Part shown: positions 54,190-64,000 of the stretch, in pieces
How positions within the stretch are numbered: the stretch's first letter is position 1
Layout: each line of letters begins with the position of its first letter
NCBI GenBank assembly: GCA_030374805.1
Contig: JARGSG010000209.1
Coordinates: forward strand, 310,001 to 374,000
DNA length: 64,000 nucleotides
DNA from: Gracilaria gracilis
Lineage: Eukaryota > Rhodophyta > Florideophyceae > Gracilariales > Gracilariaceae
Direction of reading: 5' to 3'
Made by a program: the position numbers and the translations under genes
Notes under the pieces: generated by a model
What the model was told of the DNA's origin: nothing
What the model saw: the letters and a program-made list of their open reading frames with translations, nothing else
Databases searched by the model: none

Positions 54190-56970
54190 ACGCATGACAT
54201 GAGAAAGAAGAAGCATCTCTTCCCCATCCCACACATACCTCCCCCCCTTCCCCCTTCACTGCACCTCACTCTACTGTTAGTAGCCCGCCTCTTCCCTACC
54301 ATCAACCCCTGTCCCTTCCCTGCGATCCGCCCGGTGTGCCACCAACCGCCCGAAACTCGCGTCCTCCGGTCGACAGGCCGCTATGCAACAATCAAGAACT
54401 GCACCTAGTCTCCGTGTTAGTTTTTCCATAAAATATTCCTCCCTCACAGCTAGGTATATCTTCTCCCTCGATGGTGCCCACAGCCCAACTGTCGCATTTC
54501 TCCCAGAGTTTCCCGACACACACCTCGGATCTCCATCCACAAACCCATCGTTCTCAAACTCCTGGGCATGCTCCTCCTGTAGCGATTGCCAGGCTACCTC
54601 CAGTATTCCTTCCACAGCCCCAGGTAGATAATTCCCATACAAAGTAGAGAACAAAAGCTGTCTTTGCCCTCTACGTCCCACAACCTCGTTCATAGTTTTC
54701 ACCACACAGGCAATCCAGGCGTCAAGTCTCGCAAGGTGCATCACGGTCCCATCCACGTACTGCCGCTCACCGTTACTTTGCCTCTCCACTGCGTATCCCA
54801 TATACTCCTACAACACTGCCACCGCCATCTTATTCTTGAAGTACATATCTTCATCATCAACCTCCCATGGTGGCCCAACCGCACGAGACCCGGAATACGC
54901 AAGGTCTTCGAACCGGCTCTTTCTCCACATACACAACCCATTCCCCCCGCCCTCCTCCCTTCCCATCAGCTTCTCGCGTGCCTCCTCCATCTGCTGCTTT
55001 AGCTCTTCCCATAGCTCAGTCCCCTCAGTAGGTTTCGCACGTTTCGCAATCAAATCATATCCAAGGATGGAGAATAACTCGTCGCGAGCCGCCCGATTCC
55101 ACACCCCAATCACATCGCTTAATGTCTAATGTCTGCTTCATCCACTGCCTCAGAAACTAGTCCGCACTCACATTATCCACGCACTCCTGTTTCCTTCCCG
55201 CTTCTCGTATCGTCTCCCAATTATCTCCCATTATTTCCGTCTCCACCACATACTTCAACATCACATCACTTCCCCCCTCCGTTGATGGCGTATACGCCCG
55301 CATCTCATATGCCACATGATACGGGCACCGAGGTACCATCTCCTTCTCCCCAATCACAAATATGCTGCCCTCCTACTTTCTCCCACCGTCTCAATCCCGT
55401 TATTCCAGCTCCTACCAACGTTCTCCGTGTCAAAACAGAGTTCTGACGCCTCCAACTTCGCATAGTGGAGAATCTTATAGAAAGCCCTTGCAAATCCGTA
55501 AAAACATTCTGGCACCTCTATTTCATGTTTTCGACGCCCCTTTACTTCCTTTCCACACCCCCTTCGCTTCCTACCCTTCACAGCCTCCCTTAAACTTTCA
55601 ATCAACACATTTTGCTGCTTCAGCTCCTCCCTCACCCGTTCCAATTCTTTCCGCGTGAGCTTCAAACTCACCAACATGGTATAGTGATCCTGCCTCATAT
55701 TTACCAGCTTTCCTTTCAACGAATTCACCCTCTCAACCAGTGCAGACCTTGGCAACACGCGTAAGTTCTCTTCATCTCCTTCTGCTATTCCTGTAGTTCC
55801 CATTTCCCTTGCTCTGTTCCTCTCTCCACGATCCCCGGAATCGTCGACTCCTGCCTCATGCACATCGTCCTCAATCCGAACGGCATTATGCCTCACACGT
55901 ATTTCTTCAGGCGTTCGAACTGCGGTTTCAACCAAGGTCCCTCCAGTTCTATGCCTGTTTCGGACAACGACATCTTCTCCTTCGCATACCCTCCCATCTA
56001 CTGGTATATTGTCTCTCACATTTTCAATCACTGATCCACCACTGCTACGTCCTACAACTCTCCCGGAAAAATTATCTCGGAGCCATTCGACCCTCTACAC
56101 ATTGGCATGGCTCCCCATTCCATCTCCCACACGCTCAATTCGCCTTCCACTGTCCTCTGCGTTTCCATGCTCCCTCATATGCCTCATACCCCCCACTTCC
56201 TCTTCCTCCCGCATCGCAGTATGTCGAAGTCCACCAGGTCTTTCTCTGCCCACCATTCGATTTCTCCTAACATCAATCACAACCTCCATGCCCTCGTTCC
56301 TCGCCTCCTGAACGCCTCCTCCTACTTCTCTTTCGCGACCCCTCCCCTCCCGAACGCCAACCCCATCCACTCTCTCTCCCTCTTTCCCTCGAATACCACG
56401 GCTAAATATCCCACTAGTACTTCTTGCTATCGTCCTTCCCTCCCCCACACTGCGACACTCCCTCCCCTTCTCTATGACATCTCCACACTCGCCTTCTTCT
56501 ACAACTTGCGTGGAGTTATCGCCCCTTCGCCGCCCACCTCTATCCCTACCTCCCCGCGCATCATCCCACTGCCTTCCTCCCATCCCTCCCCTGCTTTCCC
56601 CTCCCCCATTTCCCATCTCATGTGGAAGCAGAGTAGCTTGTTTTACCAAAGCGCTTACCGTTCGCTCGGTTCGCTGGGTTCGCTCCGTTTGCTCGGTGCG
56701 CTCGGTTCGATCGGTTCGCTCCAAAGGTCGGCCTCGATCACGTCTCCCCGTGTTCTTCCTACCTTTCTAACGTAGTCCGCTTCCAGGAGGGCGCAAAGTA
56801 CGCCCAATACCGCCCTCGCCATTTTCCACATCGCCGCTTCGAGGCGCACGAGTAGTACTACCTGAACCATCCTCGCGACTTCGACCTACCACCTCTGCAC
56901 GCGTTCGCCCTTTTGACGCGCGCCCGCTTACATCCTCCGCATTCGCACTTCTCGTTTTACGTTTCCCCAT
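54190..56970 (-). pseudogene. accessory gene(s) of transposon C, coiled-coil protein
   Basis: Minus-strand readings with G/A-rich codons: MGKRKTRSANAED from ATG 56970, then MARAVLGVLCALLEADYVRK (about 56832), an Arg/Gly/Glu-rich part (56724-56095), a clear coiled coil with VERVNSLKGKLVNMRQDHYT and LTRKELERVREELKQQNVL (56031-55354), and two globular-looking pieces (55113-54808, 54801-54277) with FARAFYKIL, WNRAARDELFSIL and LDAWIACVVKTMNE. They alternate between frames, so exons or breaks are present. By position and build it corresponds to the accessory genes of A and B, but it is convergent rather than divergent with its transposase, and I see no shared motif. Function unknown. Confidence 0.45.
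56665..56722 (+). repeat. 9-bp tandem repeat (GGTTCGCTC-like)
   Basis: Imperfect array of about six units, read on the minus strand as repeated Glu-Arg-Thr or Ser-Glu-Pro depending on frame. Confidence 0.8.
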
Positions 56971-57492
56971 ATGGAATCGGACGACGACGATGCGCCCGGC
57001 GGTGCGCTCTAGATGTTGTCGCCGCTCGCTGCAAGACGTGTTCGCCGCTCGACGTGATCGCAGGTCCCCCTTGAAACGCACACCCCCAATCGACTTGTGG
57101 TAGAAATATCGCACCGTTTTAGTACTTTTCGGAATCACTTTCCGAAAATTGGGACGGAAATTTCCCTTCCTGTGCAAAACCTCACTGCCAAAAACTGTTA
57201 CACTTTCACATGATATCACATGTACTCCGTGTCTTCTTTTCTATGTACTTGAACGTCAACCCACTCCCCCGAATCCTATCCCCATTTTGTTCACGTCACT
57301 GGATGATAAAAGTGACGACACCCACTCACTTGGGGCAGTTCTCGTCCTCCCGTGGGGAACACGAGAGTTAGAGAGAAAGCGTAATAAAATGTACACAATT
57401 CGATTTTACACATACTATGGTACACCTTTCGGTTCTATAAGTCATAAATCAATTGAGCTCTAGTCGAGTACTATAGGATTCGAAGACGTACC

Positions 57493-60400
57493 TCATGCGT
57501 ACTGCATTCTATAATCTGCAAACAACTCTTCTCCCACTTCTACAACCCGAAGTGCCCGGACGGCAAGCATTCGGTATTCTCTTAATTGAAGTGGAGTTCG
57601 CCCAGTTCCTGGGGTTCGACTCACCGCCACATTGGCAGTCCGTCGCTGCTTCAAGCCATCCTCCACTGCATCCCTATCTTTATCCCCTTCCATATATTTT
57701 GGGTCGTTAATTGTTCCACCCAACGAAAATGGAGCGGGGACAATCCATACAGGGATTGTAGGTACTTCTCGTCTTCTTTCCGGTAGTTTCCGGAATACCT
57801 CGCCTCGCAGACTAACCTCCATCGCATAAGTTCGAAAACGTGCGGCGGTGGCTTCCAACAACCCTTCCCCATACTTCTTGTGTACCTCCTTTCTCTTCGT
57901 TAAGTCATGGTGCACTAGAGTTCTGTAAAAGAAACATATCTCTTCGTTCTACATGAAACGGCGCGTGGTAAACACTCCCACACCTGCGTCATGGTGACGA
58001 ATCGACGACTTCCCAATGCGACAACCACACATAGTGGCCTCCAGTGCCAACATCGCGTTCCAATCCAGGAGACCCATCTTCCCTTGCAACGTTTTCGGCC
58101 ACTCATGCAGCGCTTCGCGCCTGCCGATCATGGCCATGCCCTCCTCCCGCCACATCGATGCCAGGAAGTCCAAAATATACGGTGGGAACTTCTGATACTG
58201 TGGGAAGCCGGATGGAGCCTTCCATGATCGTGAACGACGAGCGTTCCACTTGAGAAATAAGTCCATCACGCGATTAACGGAGTTTCGGACCTCCTGCGTA
58301 ATTTGAATATCCGTCTCATTACCGCGCATGCATATTGCGAACTGAACAATGGCCGCGTGCCTAGCATGAGCAAAACAGTCGGGGTCCGGCTCAAAATTAA
58401 TAAACTTCCAATGAAGTTGTAACTTTATTCATGCCATGGCATTCGAGAAAGTTCCCGCGAACAAATCCACCACTTTATCACCTGGCTGCGAAACTCTACT
58501 GATCAGCTCCTTCAACAACGCGCGAGGTTGTTGTTCCGACCTCACCTTTTGCAACACGTAGCCCCCACCCTCCTTCTTTCTTATCCATTGAAGAGTCTCC
58601 CCATTGGACATGGGCGGTACCTGGTCAGTAACACTGTGGTACCCTGGGTACCTCATAGTTCACCATCGCATGCTGCTGTGCATAAGCGAGGCCACTTCGA
58701 ACACCATATATTGCATACTCCATAGCAGGGAACAAGGAGCAGGACCTGCGTCCCGGGTTTCGCATGGGGTTGCCTTGCGACCGTATAAAATGAATTGGGA
58801 CCTGGTCCACAACAAAAGATCGCCTCGGAACCCTTTGATCGTTCCTTGCTCCAATAAGGGAGAGCACCCTCGTCTACTGGTTCACCTGTTTCAATGCACA
58901 GAAGATAACGAAATGACCCCCCGGACGTAGCAGCGTTGATATAAGCTTTGCCGCCTTCTTCATATTCTCAGCGCTCAGCATATCGTACCAACTGTTCTCC
59001 CGGTTCTTATCGGCCTTTATGTTGTATTGTGGGTCCATAAGAACCAGTTGAACTTTCCCTAATGGAGAGACTCCGTTGTTTAGCAGAATCTTGTCCGTTT
59101 CCACCATATCTTCGAACCCGCAATTATACATTCGAAATCATTTCTCCATCTCCACTTCACAACTTTGGAATGCCATTTTATCGTCCAACGATGAAATGGC
59201 AGGAGGAGGCTGTATGTCAGCTTCGGACGACTGTTCACCAACGTCTTCATTCCCACTCTCCCCCACTACATCCATTGCACTTCCGCCATCTCCATCCTCT
59301 CCTTGTTTCCCCTCCGAAGGATTCCTCCTTTCCAACTGCTCATCGTCATCGTCATGAATTTCGATGGCAGGCTCCGGTTTCGATATCGGCGTGAGAGGTA
59401 TATCAGGGACCATGAGTGTTTCTTTGATTTTCGAAGGGCTTATTGTCTCCAAGATGGAGGTGATAAGCGAGTTAGAGAAACAATCAAATCTCTGAGCAAA
59501 CGCTCTTGACGGGTCCCTGTGAAACGTCTTTAGAACGGCCCATCGTCCAGGTTCTGATATTGTGTACAACTGCTCGTTCACAACAACCTTGTTCAGATCA
59601 GAAATGAACTCCTTCGCAAGCGTTCGAAGGGCCACATCAATGTCCTCCGGAGGATTCCATGCCCACGGTTGGACCTCGTCTCCCCGAAGAGTTTGCGTGT
59701 TGCTCGGTAGCAATCGATGGTCGTTGTCCTTGTGCAGGAACCCCTCGAGACGCGTTTCAATGGGTTTAAACTGCATGTCATCGTACACGAGCAGTAGGAA
59801 AGGGAGAACCATGACCTCAGCGCTAAAGAATCCCAGAAATTGGGAGAAACAATCCCAGGCCTTTGTTACCAGCTGCACACCAAAACCCGCACGCTGAGCT
59901 TGGAGATTCTGTGATATTTGCACATTCCCAAAAGATGTGGAATATCCCTTCTCCCCCTTACGCCTCTTATGGCCTCGAAGGCGCTTTTCCATAGATAATT
60001 TTTGAATAAGGGAAAGAAAGAGAACTATCTGGAAATGTGTAGCGATGCTCGTACCGAAAGGGGGAACTATCCGGCCTACACGCCTAGGAGCTATACTCAT
60101 GGACTTGAAGAATTCGGTTAACGTCACATTCTTCGGTATTCCTTGAAAGTCCACTCTGGTATAAGCATTCCAAAAATCCCTCACACGCCTGTCTCTGTCT
60201 CCGTCCATGATGTCAAGCAACTTCGTCGACAGATACAGCTGAAGGTACTAACCCTTCCCGAACACAGCCTTGAGCTCATCGTCGCTGTATGACGGGTGAG
60301 TGGGTACGAGAAGGATAGAGAAGTACTTCTTGGCAACGTCTAGGACAGTGTGATTCTGGATGATATATTGAACGAATTCGCTGTGTATCACTTTCCTAGG

Positions 60401-60530
60401 TTCGTCTTCTTCTCGCATCGTTGACGCATAGTGATCACGGATGGCGAGACACGCGGTGAGAAGCTCATCCCGAGAACCGAATATTTTCCAACCTTCATGT
60501 CGGATGTCGGAGGTGCCGGTGACGGTGACT
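57493..60530 (-). pseudogene. N4/N6 amino-DNA methyltransferase joined to a SET domain (decayed gene)
   Basis: One long minus-strand coding region. An N-terminal ~450-residue part of unknown fold (60530-59138) ends in an acidic linker. A beta-class DNA methyltransferase follows, in motif order IV then I: VQLVLMDPQYNIK (DPPY-type, about 59040) and GGHFVIFCALKQV, then SEQQPRALLKELI, VVDLFAGTFSNAMA (AdoMet loop, about 58470) and HWKFINFEPDPDCF. In the same frame come SET-domain pieces: AGVGVFTTRRFM (57960-57990), NEEICFFYRTLV and GEELFADYRMQY (about 57510). Breaks: TAG 60256, TGA 59138, TAG 58874, TGA 58429, TAG 57949 and one frame shift near 58640. The usual SET NHS motif reads TANVAVSR. The 5' end is unclear. 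Relation to transposon C is unknown. Confidence 0.7.
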
Positions 60531-60933
60531 TAGACCTGCATGTGGTTGCAGCAGTCATTTTAAACAATAACGGGGGGCTGTATTATGAGTACGGAAGGAG
60601 AACGGGAGCGGTCGTGAGGAAAGAGATGATTGACGTCGGCAGCGGACGGCGACGGCGAATGGACTGAAGCTGACAAGAGACGGCAGCGAACGAGATATGA
60701 GTGCGGATGGTAGACGGGAGCGGACGGCAGACGGCTGCGGAATTAGCGATGTGAAGGAGGAGTTCAGACGCCAAAACGGTACCATAACTCTAACTTAGAG
60801 GAATAGAAGGGACTTGGGCGATGTTAGGGGGGCTTATGCGGTGGTAAACACTTATGAGAGAAGGCAGGGATGGGAGTGGGGTGTGGTAATTCCTAGATAT
60901 AAAAGTATAGGCGAATTTATACTTACCGCTCTC
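60531..60933. other. non-coding, upstream of the methyltransferase/SET gene
   Basis: Purine-rich with many GGACGGC-like short repeats (60595-60740). It may contain the promoter or a first exon of the minus-strand gene. No ORF supported. Confidence 0.35.
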
Positions 60934-61187
60934 CGGACAGCGGTCCGTGGTGCAGTGGCGCTCTATCACGGCTCTGATGAAGTGCCACTCGAGGCGGTTC
61001 GCTTTCCATGCGCCGTGGGAGAAAAAGTAAAACAAAATTTTATTTTTCGGACAGCGGTCCGGGGTGGAGTGGCGTTTCATCACGGCACTGATGAAGCGCC
61101 ACTCCGCCCCGGACCGCTGTCTACGCGCCGTGGCTGATGAAGCTGGACGACACCTCGGATCGCTGTCCATGCGAAAAAAAATAATTT
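60934..61187 (-). repeat. left palindrome array of the foldback unit
   Basis: Two ~74-nt palindromes (60934-61010 diverged; 61049-61121 good) plus one 56-bp type unit in inverse orientation to the right array. Confidence 0.75.
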
Positions 61188-61326
61188 CCACCTGGACAGC
61201 GGCCCCCTCGCGACTGGCGCTTGTTTGTAATGTGACGCTGCCTGTACTTAAGCACCTTCGCTCTCCTGTGAACTGCCTCGGTAAGCACAACGCTCTGTAC
61301 CTCCCCGTTATGGTTTCCGGGGATCT

Positions 61327-61375
61327 CTTCTTCTCCTGTCACAACCAAGTGATCCTCTCGGTTGTGACAGAAGAA
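61327..61375. repeat. hairpin in the foldback centre, copy 1
   Basis: Arms CTGTCACAACC (61336-61346) and GGTTGTGACAG (61360-61370). A diverged copy with arms CGACAACCAC / GTGGTTGTCG lies at 61910-61938. Confidence 0.8.
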
Positions 61376-61591
61376 AAACATATCGCCGGAAACTGTGTAA
61401 GGGAGGTGCTTTCTCCGTCCTTATTCTATTGCGCGGACGTAGTGGCACAAAAGGTACGTTCGACAATTTTGTTCGTTTTCTGGGAATCGTACTAACTGGC
61501 GTACTCTTCTATTTTCCATGCTATTGCGTATTCAAGCTAGAGTCGCCGGACACAGTGTAAGCCACTTCTGTATCCTTGCTTTACTGAGAAC

Positions 61592-61813
61592 ATTCGGAAG
61601 TGCTTGAGCTGGCCGTGATGGTCGAGTACGATTATTTGAGTTGTTCAACTCATGTAATCGGCTTTGGCTTTGACAGCCAGCTCAATCACTGTTGGACTGT
61701 GGTTACTTATTAGAACGACTAGATTAGACTGCGCTAGGTCGAACTATCGGAAGTGGTTGAGCTACCGGTGATGGTGGACTACGATTATATGAGTTGTTCA
61801 ACTCAGATAATCG
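61592..61813 (+). repeat. 69-bp direct duplication in the foldback centre
   Basis: 61592-61660 and 61745-61813 match over about 69 bases with roughly ten mismatches (shared core GAGTTGTTCAACTCA), offset 153. Confidence 0.85.
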
Positions 61814-62131
61814 TGTTTTTCCATTACTGAGTTTTCAATCACTGAAGAAGAATAGTCCGCAATATAGTCACTAGATGAATGTCGTGGCCAGTGGTGAGTT
61901 CTTCTTCTCCGACAACCACATAATGCTCGTGGTTGTCGCAAAGGGAGTATTCATTATCGGTCAAGACCTCGGGCGCTACACGAAAATCTAATCATATAAA
62001 GTTAGAGAAGGTGGTCGGTAGAATTACCTTCTTCGATTTGATAGGATGTACCCTTACGTCCTCCCGTCATTATAAGAAGATGCAGGGCTTTAAATATTCA
62101 TAAAACAATCATAAGTGAAAACCGTCGTCGA

Positions 62132-62677
62132 CAGCTGTCCGAGGTGTCGTCCAGCTTCACCGGCCACGGCGCGTGAACAGCGGTCCGGGGTGGAGTCGCG
62201 CTTCATCAGTGCCGTGATGAAGCGCCACTCCACCCCGGACCGATGTCCGAAATATTAAATTTTGTTTTCGCGTGGACAGCGGTCCGAGGTGTCGTCCAGC
62301 TTCATCAGCCACGGCACGTGGACAGCGGTCCGAGGTGTCGCCCAGCTTCATCAGCCACGGCGCGTGGACAGCGGTCCGAGGTGTCTTCCAGCTTCATCAG
62401 CCACGGCGCCTGGACAGCGGTCCGGGGTGGAGTGGCGCTTCATCAGTGCCGTGATGAAGCGCCACTCCACCCCGGACCGCTGTCCGAAAAATTGATTTTT
62501 TTTTCCGTGGACAGCCGTCCGGGGTGTCGTCCAACTTCTTTGGCCACAGCACGTGGACAGCCGTCCGAGGTGTCGTCCACATTCATCGCCCACTGCGCAT
62601 AGACAGCGGTCCGGGATGATGTGACGCTTCATCAGGGCACTGATGAAGCGCCACTCCACCCCGGACCGCTGTCCACG
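62132..62677 (+). repeat. right palindrome array of the foldback unit
   Basis: Three palindromes (62175-62248, 62412-62485, 62601-62674) separated by 56-bp type units. The one at 62412-62485 has 34-base arms pairing without a mismatch around a 6-base loop. Confidence 0.85.
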
Positions 62678-62954
62678 CAGTAAACTTGACGGATGCAATT
62701 CATTTTTTTTCCTTTGAAACTGGGTGCCTTTATTCTATAGCTATGCGTACTTAGTAGTTATGACGATCATTTAACTTTCTAGATAAAGCGATAGTGAATT
62801 ATAAAACGTGAAATACGGAACCCCTTGAGTTCAATCCTATATTGAGCGGGCGCAGTGTTCGGTCAGGAAGTGAAGGCAACGAACGTAATTTAGAAGAGAA
62901 AGTCCACTATACGTTCTCGTCAGCATTCTCGACGGTCGTAATCCGCGTTTCGAA
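62678..62954. other. non-coding spacer
   Basis: AT-rich DNA between the foldback unit and the last open reading. Nothing identified. Confidence 0.4.
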
Positions 62955-64000
62955 TTGTTTGAACCCATTGTATCCAACATGGCGCCTCTGAACCATAAAA
63001 GGGGGCGGGAGTCAGCGCTATCGAAAAGGAACAGCGAGGGGTCAGAAATGGCGCCGTTCACGCGAGGAAGAGGAAAGCCGAAGGTCTCCACGCCTCATAG
63101 GCGGACATCGTGTTCCGAGCGGGGAACACCGTGCGCGATCAAGAAGAAGACGATTACTCCCGTGCCACATAAGGTAAAAGGTGGCGACTCTTTATCTTTG
63201 TTCATCAGCCTTGGTAAGGACAAGAACAGGGTTGAAGTTGGTATGGCGGAAGTACGTGGCGTGGGGCCTGCTGGTGGTACCGGGAAGGGGCTCTGCCGTT
63301 AGATGCATGGCCATCTTCTAAGCGCCACTGCCTTAGAGGGTTAGGATTTGGTGGTTATCTGGAGGACGAACATTTCAAGTCATCTAGACGCGAAGTACCC
63401 TTACCGTTTCCAAGGTTCGGAGGAACCGCCGAGTAAGCTCGCCGAATTGGTATCGGCTGGGTTGTATGCCTGGGATACGTCGATGATGGCCTCAATTGAG
63501 ATTCCGCAGAGTCCCACTTCGCACCCCACTCCGCACCCTGGGGCCCGGAAGCCGTCCACCTTTCAGCCTGAGAGTAAAGATGTTGAGGAAGTCAAGGAAT
63601 CGGCTGAGCAGTCTTCTAAAACCGCCAAACTCTAGTCTCCATCAACGAGAGGAGGAAGACGAAGAGGTTCTAAAGGAATGAATAAACCGGTGGGATCAAT
63701 TGAGAGGGTTAACATCGTGGATGACTCCGATGACGATGTTCTGGAGGTTATTGGGACTAATAAGGCTTCCCTGGGTGGAACTGAGGGGGATTTGTTCGAT
63801 AAAGGAGATAAAGTTCCGTTGGATGAGGTGGACACCACGCTGCCGCTACCGAAGATATCCCTCGCCGACTGTGTTCAGCAGCGGTTGACGACGGATATCG
63901 AGATGATTGAAATCTCGAAGAAGACGGTTCGCAGTGTGAACCTAGCGCACAAGGAGGGCACGAAGAAGAAGTGCCGCAACTTTGGTTGTCTTTCCTCCGC
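62955..64000 (+). other. unidentified interrupted ORF running off the window, possibly retroelement ORF1
   Basis: A plus-strand reading starts MFEPIVSNMAPLNHKRGRES with a basic, Ser/Arg-rich head, then a Pro-rich part, then an acidic stretch (VNIVDDSDDDVLEVIG) and SLADCVQQRLTTDIEMIEIS near the edge. It is interrupted. No motif identifies it. Composition and its place in repeat-rich DNA suit the first ORF of a mobile element, so I treat it as a possible fossil. A host gene with introns is not excluded. Confidence 0.3.

Larger units (their letters stand above)
60934..62677. mobile_element. foldback-type element with palindromic terminal arrays
   Basis: Inverted arrays at 60934-61187 and 62132-62677 flank a 945-base non-coding centre. 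The arrays mix two units: a ~74-nt palindrome that starts and ends GGACAGCGGTCC (five copies, one perfect) and a ~56-bp unit containing GAGGTGTCGTCCAGCTTCAT, CAGCCACGG and CGTGGACAGCGG. The two arrays run in opposite orientation. No coding capacity is seen, so any movement would need help. Resembles foldback elements in build only; a satellite-like local amplification is the alternative. Confidence 0.6.

Noticed and set aside
17866-59140. Reassignment or programmed read-through of TGA/TAG in the interrupted genes
   Set aside because: Intact host genes end in all three stops (B-box/CCT and ELP1 TGA, PSMB3 and Cys-rich gene TAG, RPN10 TAA), and the interrupted genes also carry frame shifts, so decay is the simpler explanation.

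Overview
This is a eukaryotic nuclear window. It has spliceosomal introns with GT..AG borders, TATA boxes, 26S proteasome and Elongator genes, and many eukaryotic transposons. A B-box/CCT (CONSTANS-type) regulator, few and short introns (58-135 nt where I could place them), and a compact gene island between repeat-rich flanks suggest a photosynthetic eukaryote. A red alga is my best guess, at low confidence. All three stop codons are used as true stops, so the genetic code is standard.

Layout. (1) 1-22 kb is mobile DNA. It holds the 3' end of a chromodomain Ty3/gypsy element (1-323), a broken retroelement-like ORF cluster (1.3-3.9 kb, minus), and two oppositely oriented Plavaka/CACTA-like DNA transposons A (4.79-8.98 kb) and B (11.7-16.56 kb). 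Each of these pairs a transposase with a divergent, spliced accessory gene that keeps an 18-nt micro-exon. It also holds two members of a transposon family with ~160-bp inverted termini and CTAC on both sides: 9929-10901 (deletion derivative) and 16911-21411 (near full length). The large one encodes a YqaJ/RecB-like PD-(D/E)XK nuclease and a C-terminal transposase-type zinc ribbon, and I recognise no DDE domain. (2) 22.9-41.8 kb is the gene island: B-box/CCT protein, FAD monooxygenase, UbiA prenyltransferase (these three very GC-rich), a secreted Cys-rich protein of 61-residue repeats, a LINE remnant, RPN10, ELP1, an aminotransferase, a membrane protein and proteasome beta-3. (3) 43-64 kb is mobile DNA again. 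It holds an Academ-like transposon protein with DNxD, GDQ, PIN/XPG and CXC regions (44.7-49.6 kb), a convergent PCIF1-like adenine methyltransferase ORF (49.8-50.5 kb), a third Plavaka-like transposon C with extreme strand asymmetry (50.9-57.0 kb), a decayed gene joining a beta-class N4/N6 DNA methyltransferase to a SET domain (57.5-60.5 kb), a foldback array with a perfect 74-nt palindrome (60.9-62.7 kb), and an unidentified interrupted ORF at the right edge.

The three most unusual items are the CTAC-flanked nuclease transposon family, the DNA-methyltransferase/SET gene, and the PCIF1-like methyltransferase beside an Academ-like element. Together they suggest mobile elements here carry nucleic-acid and chromatin modifying enzymes, which is an inference. 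The island genes are ordinary housekeeping plus one algal regulator. UbiA and the FAD monooxygenase sit in tandem and could act in one prenylquinone route, also inferred.
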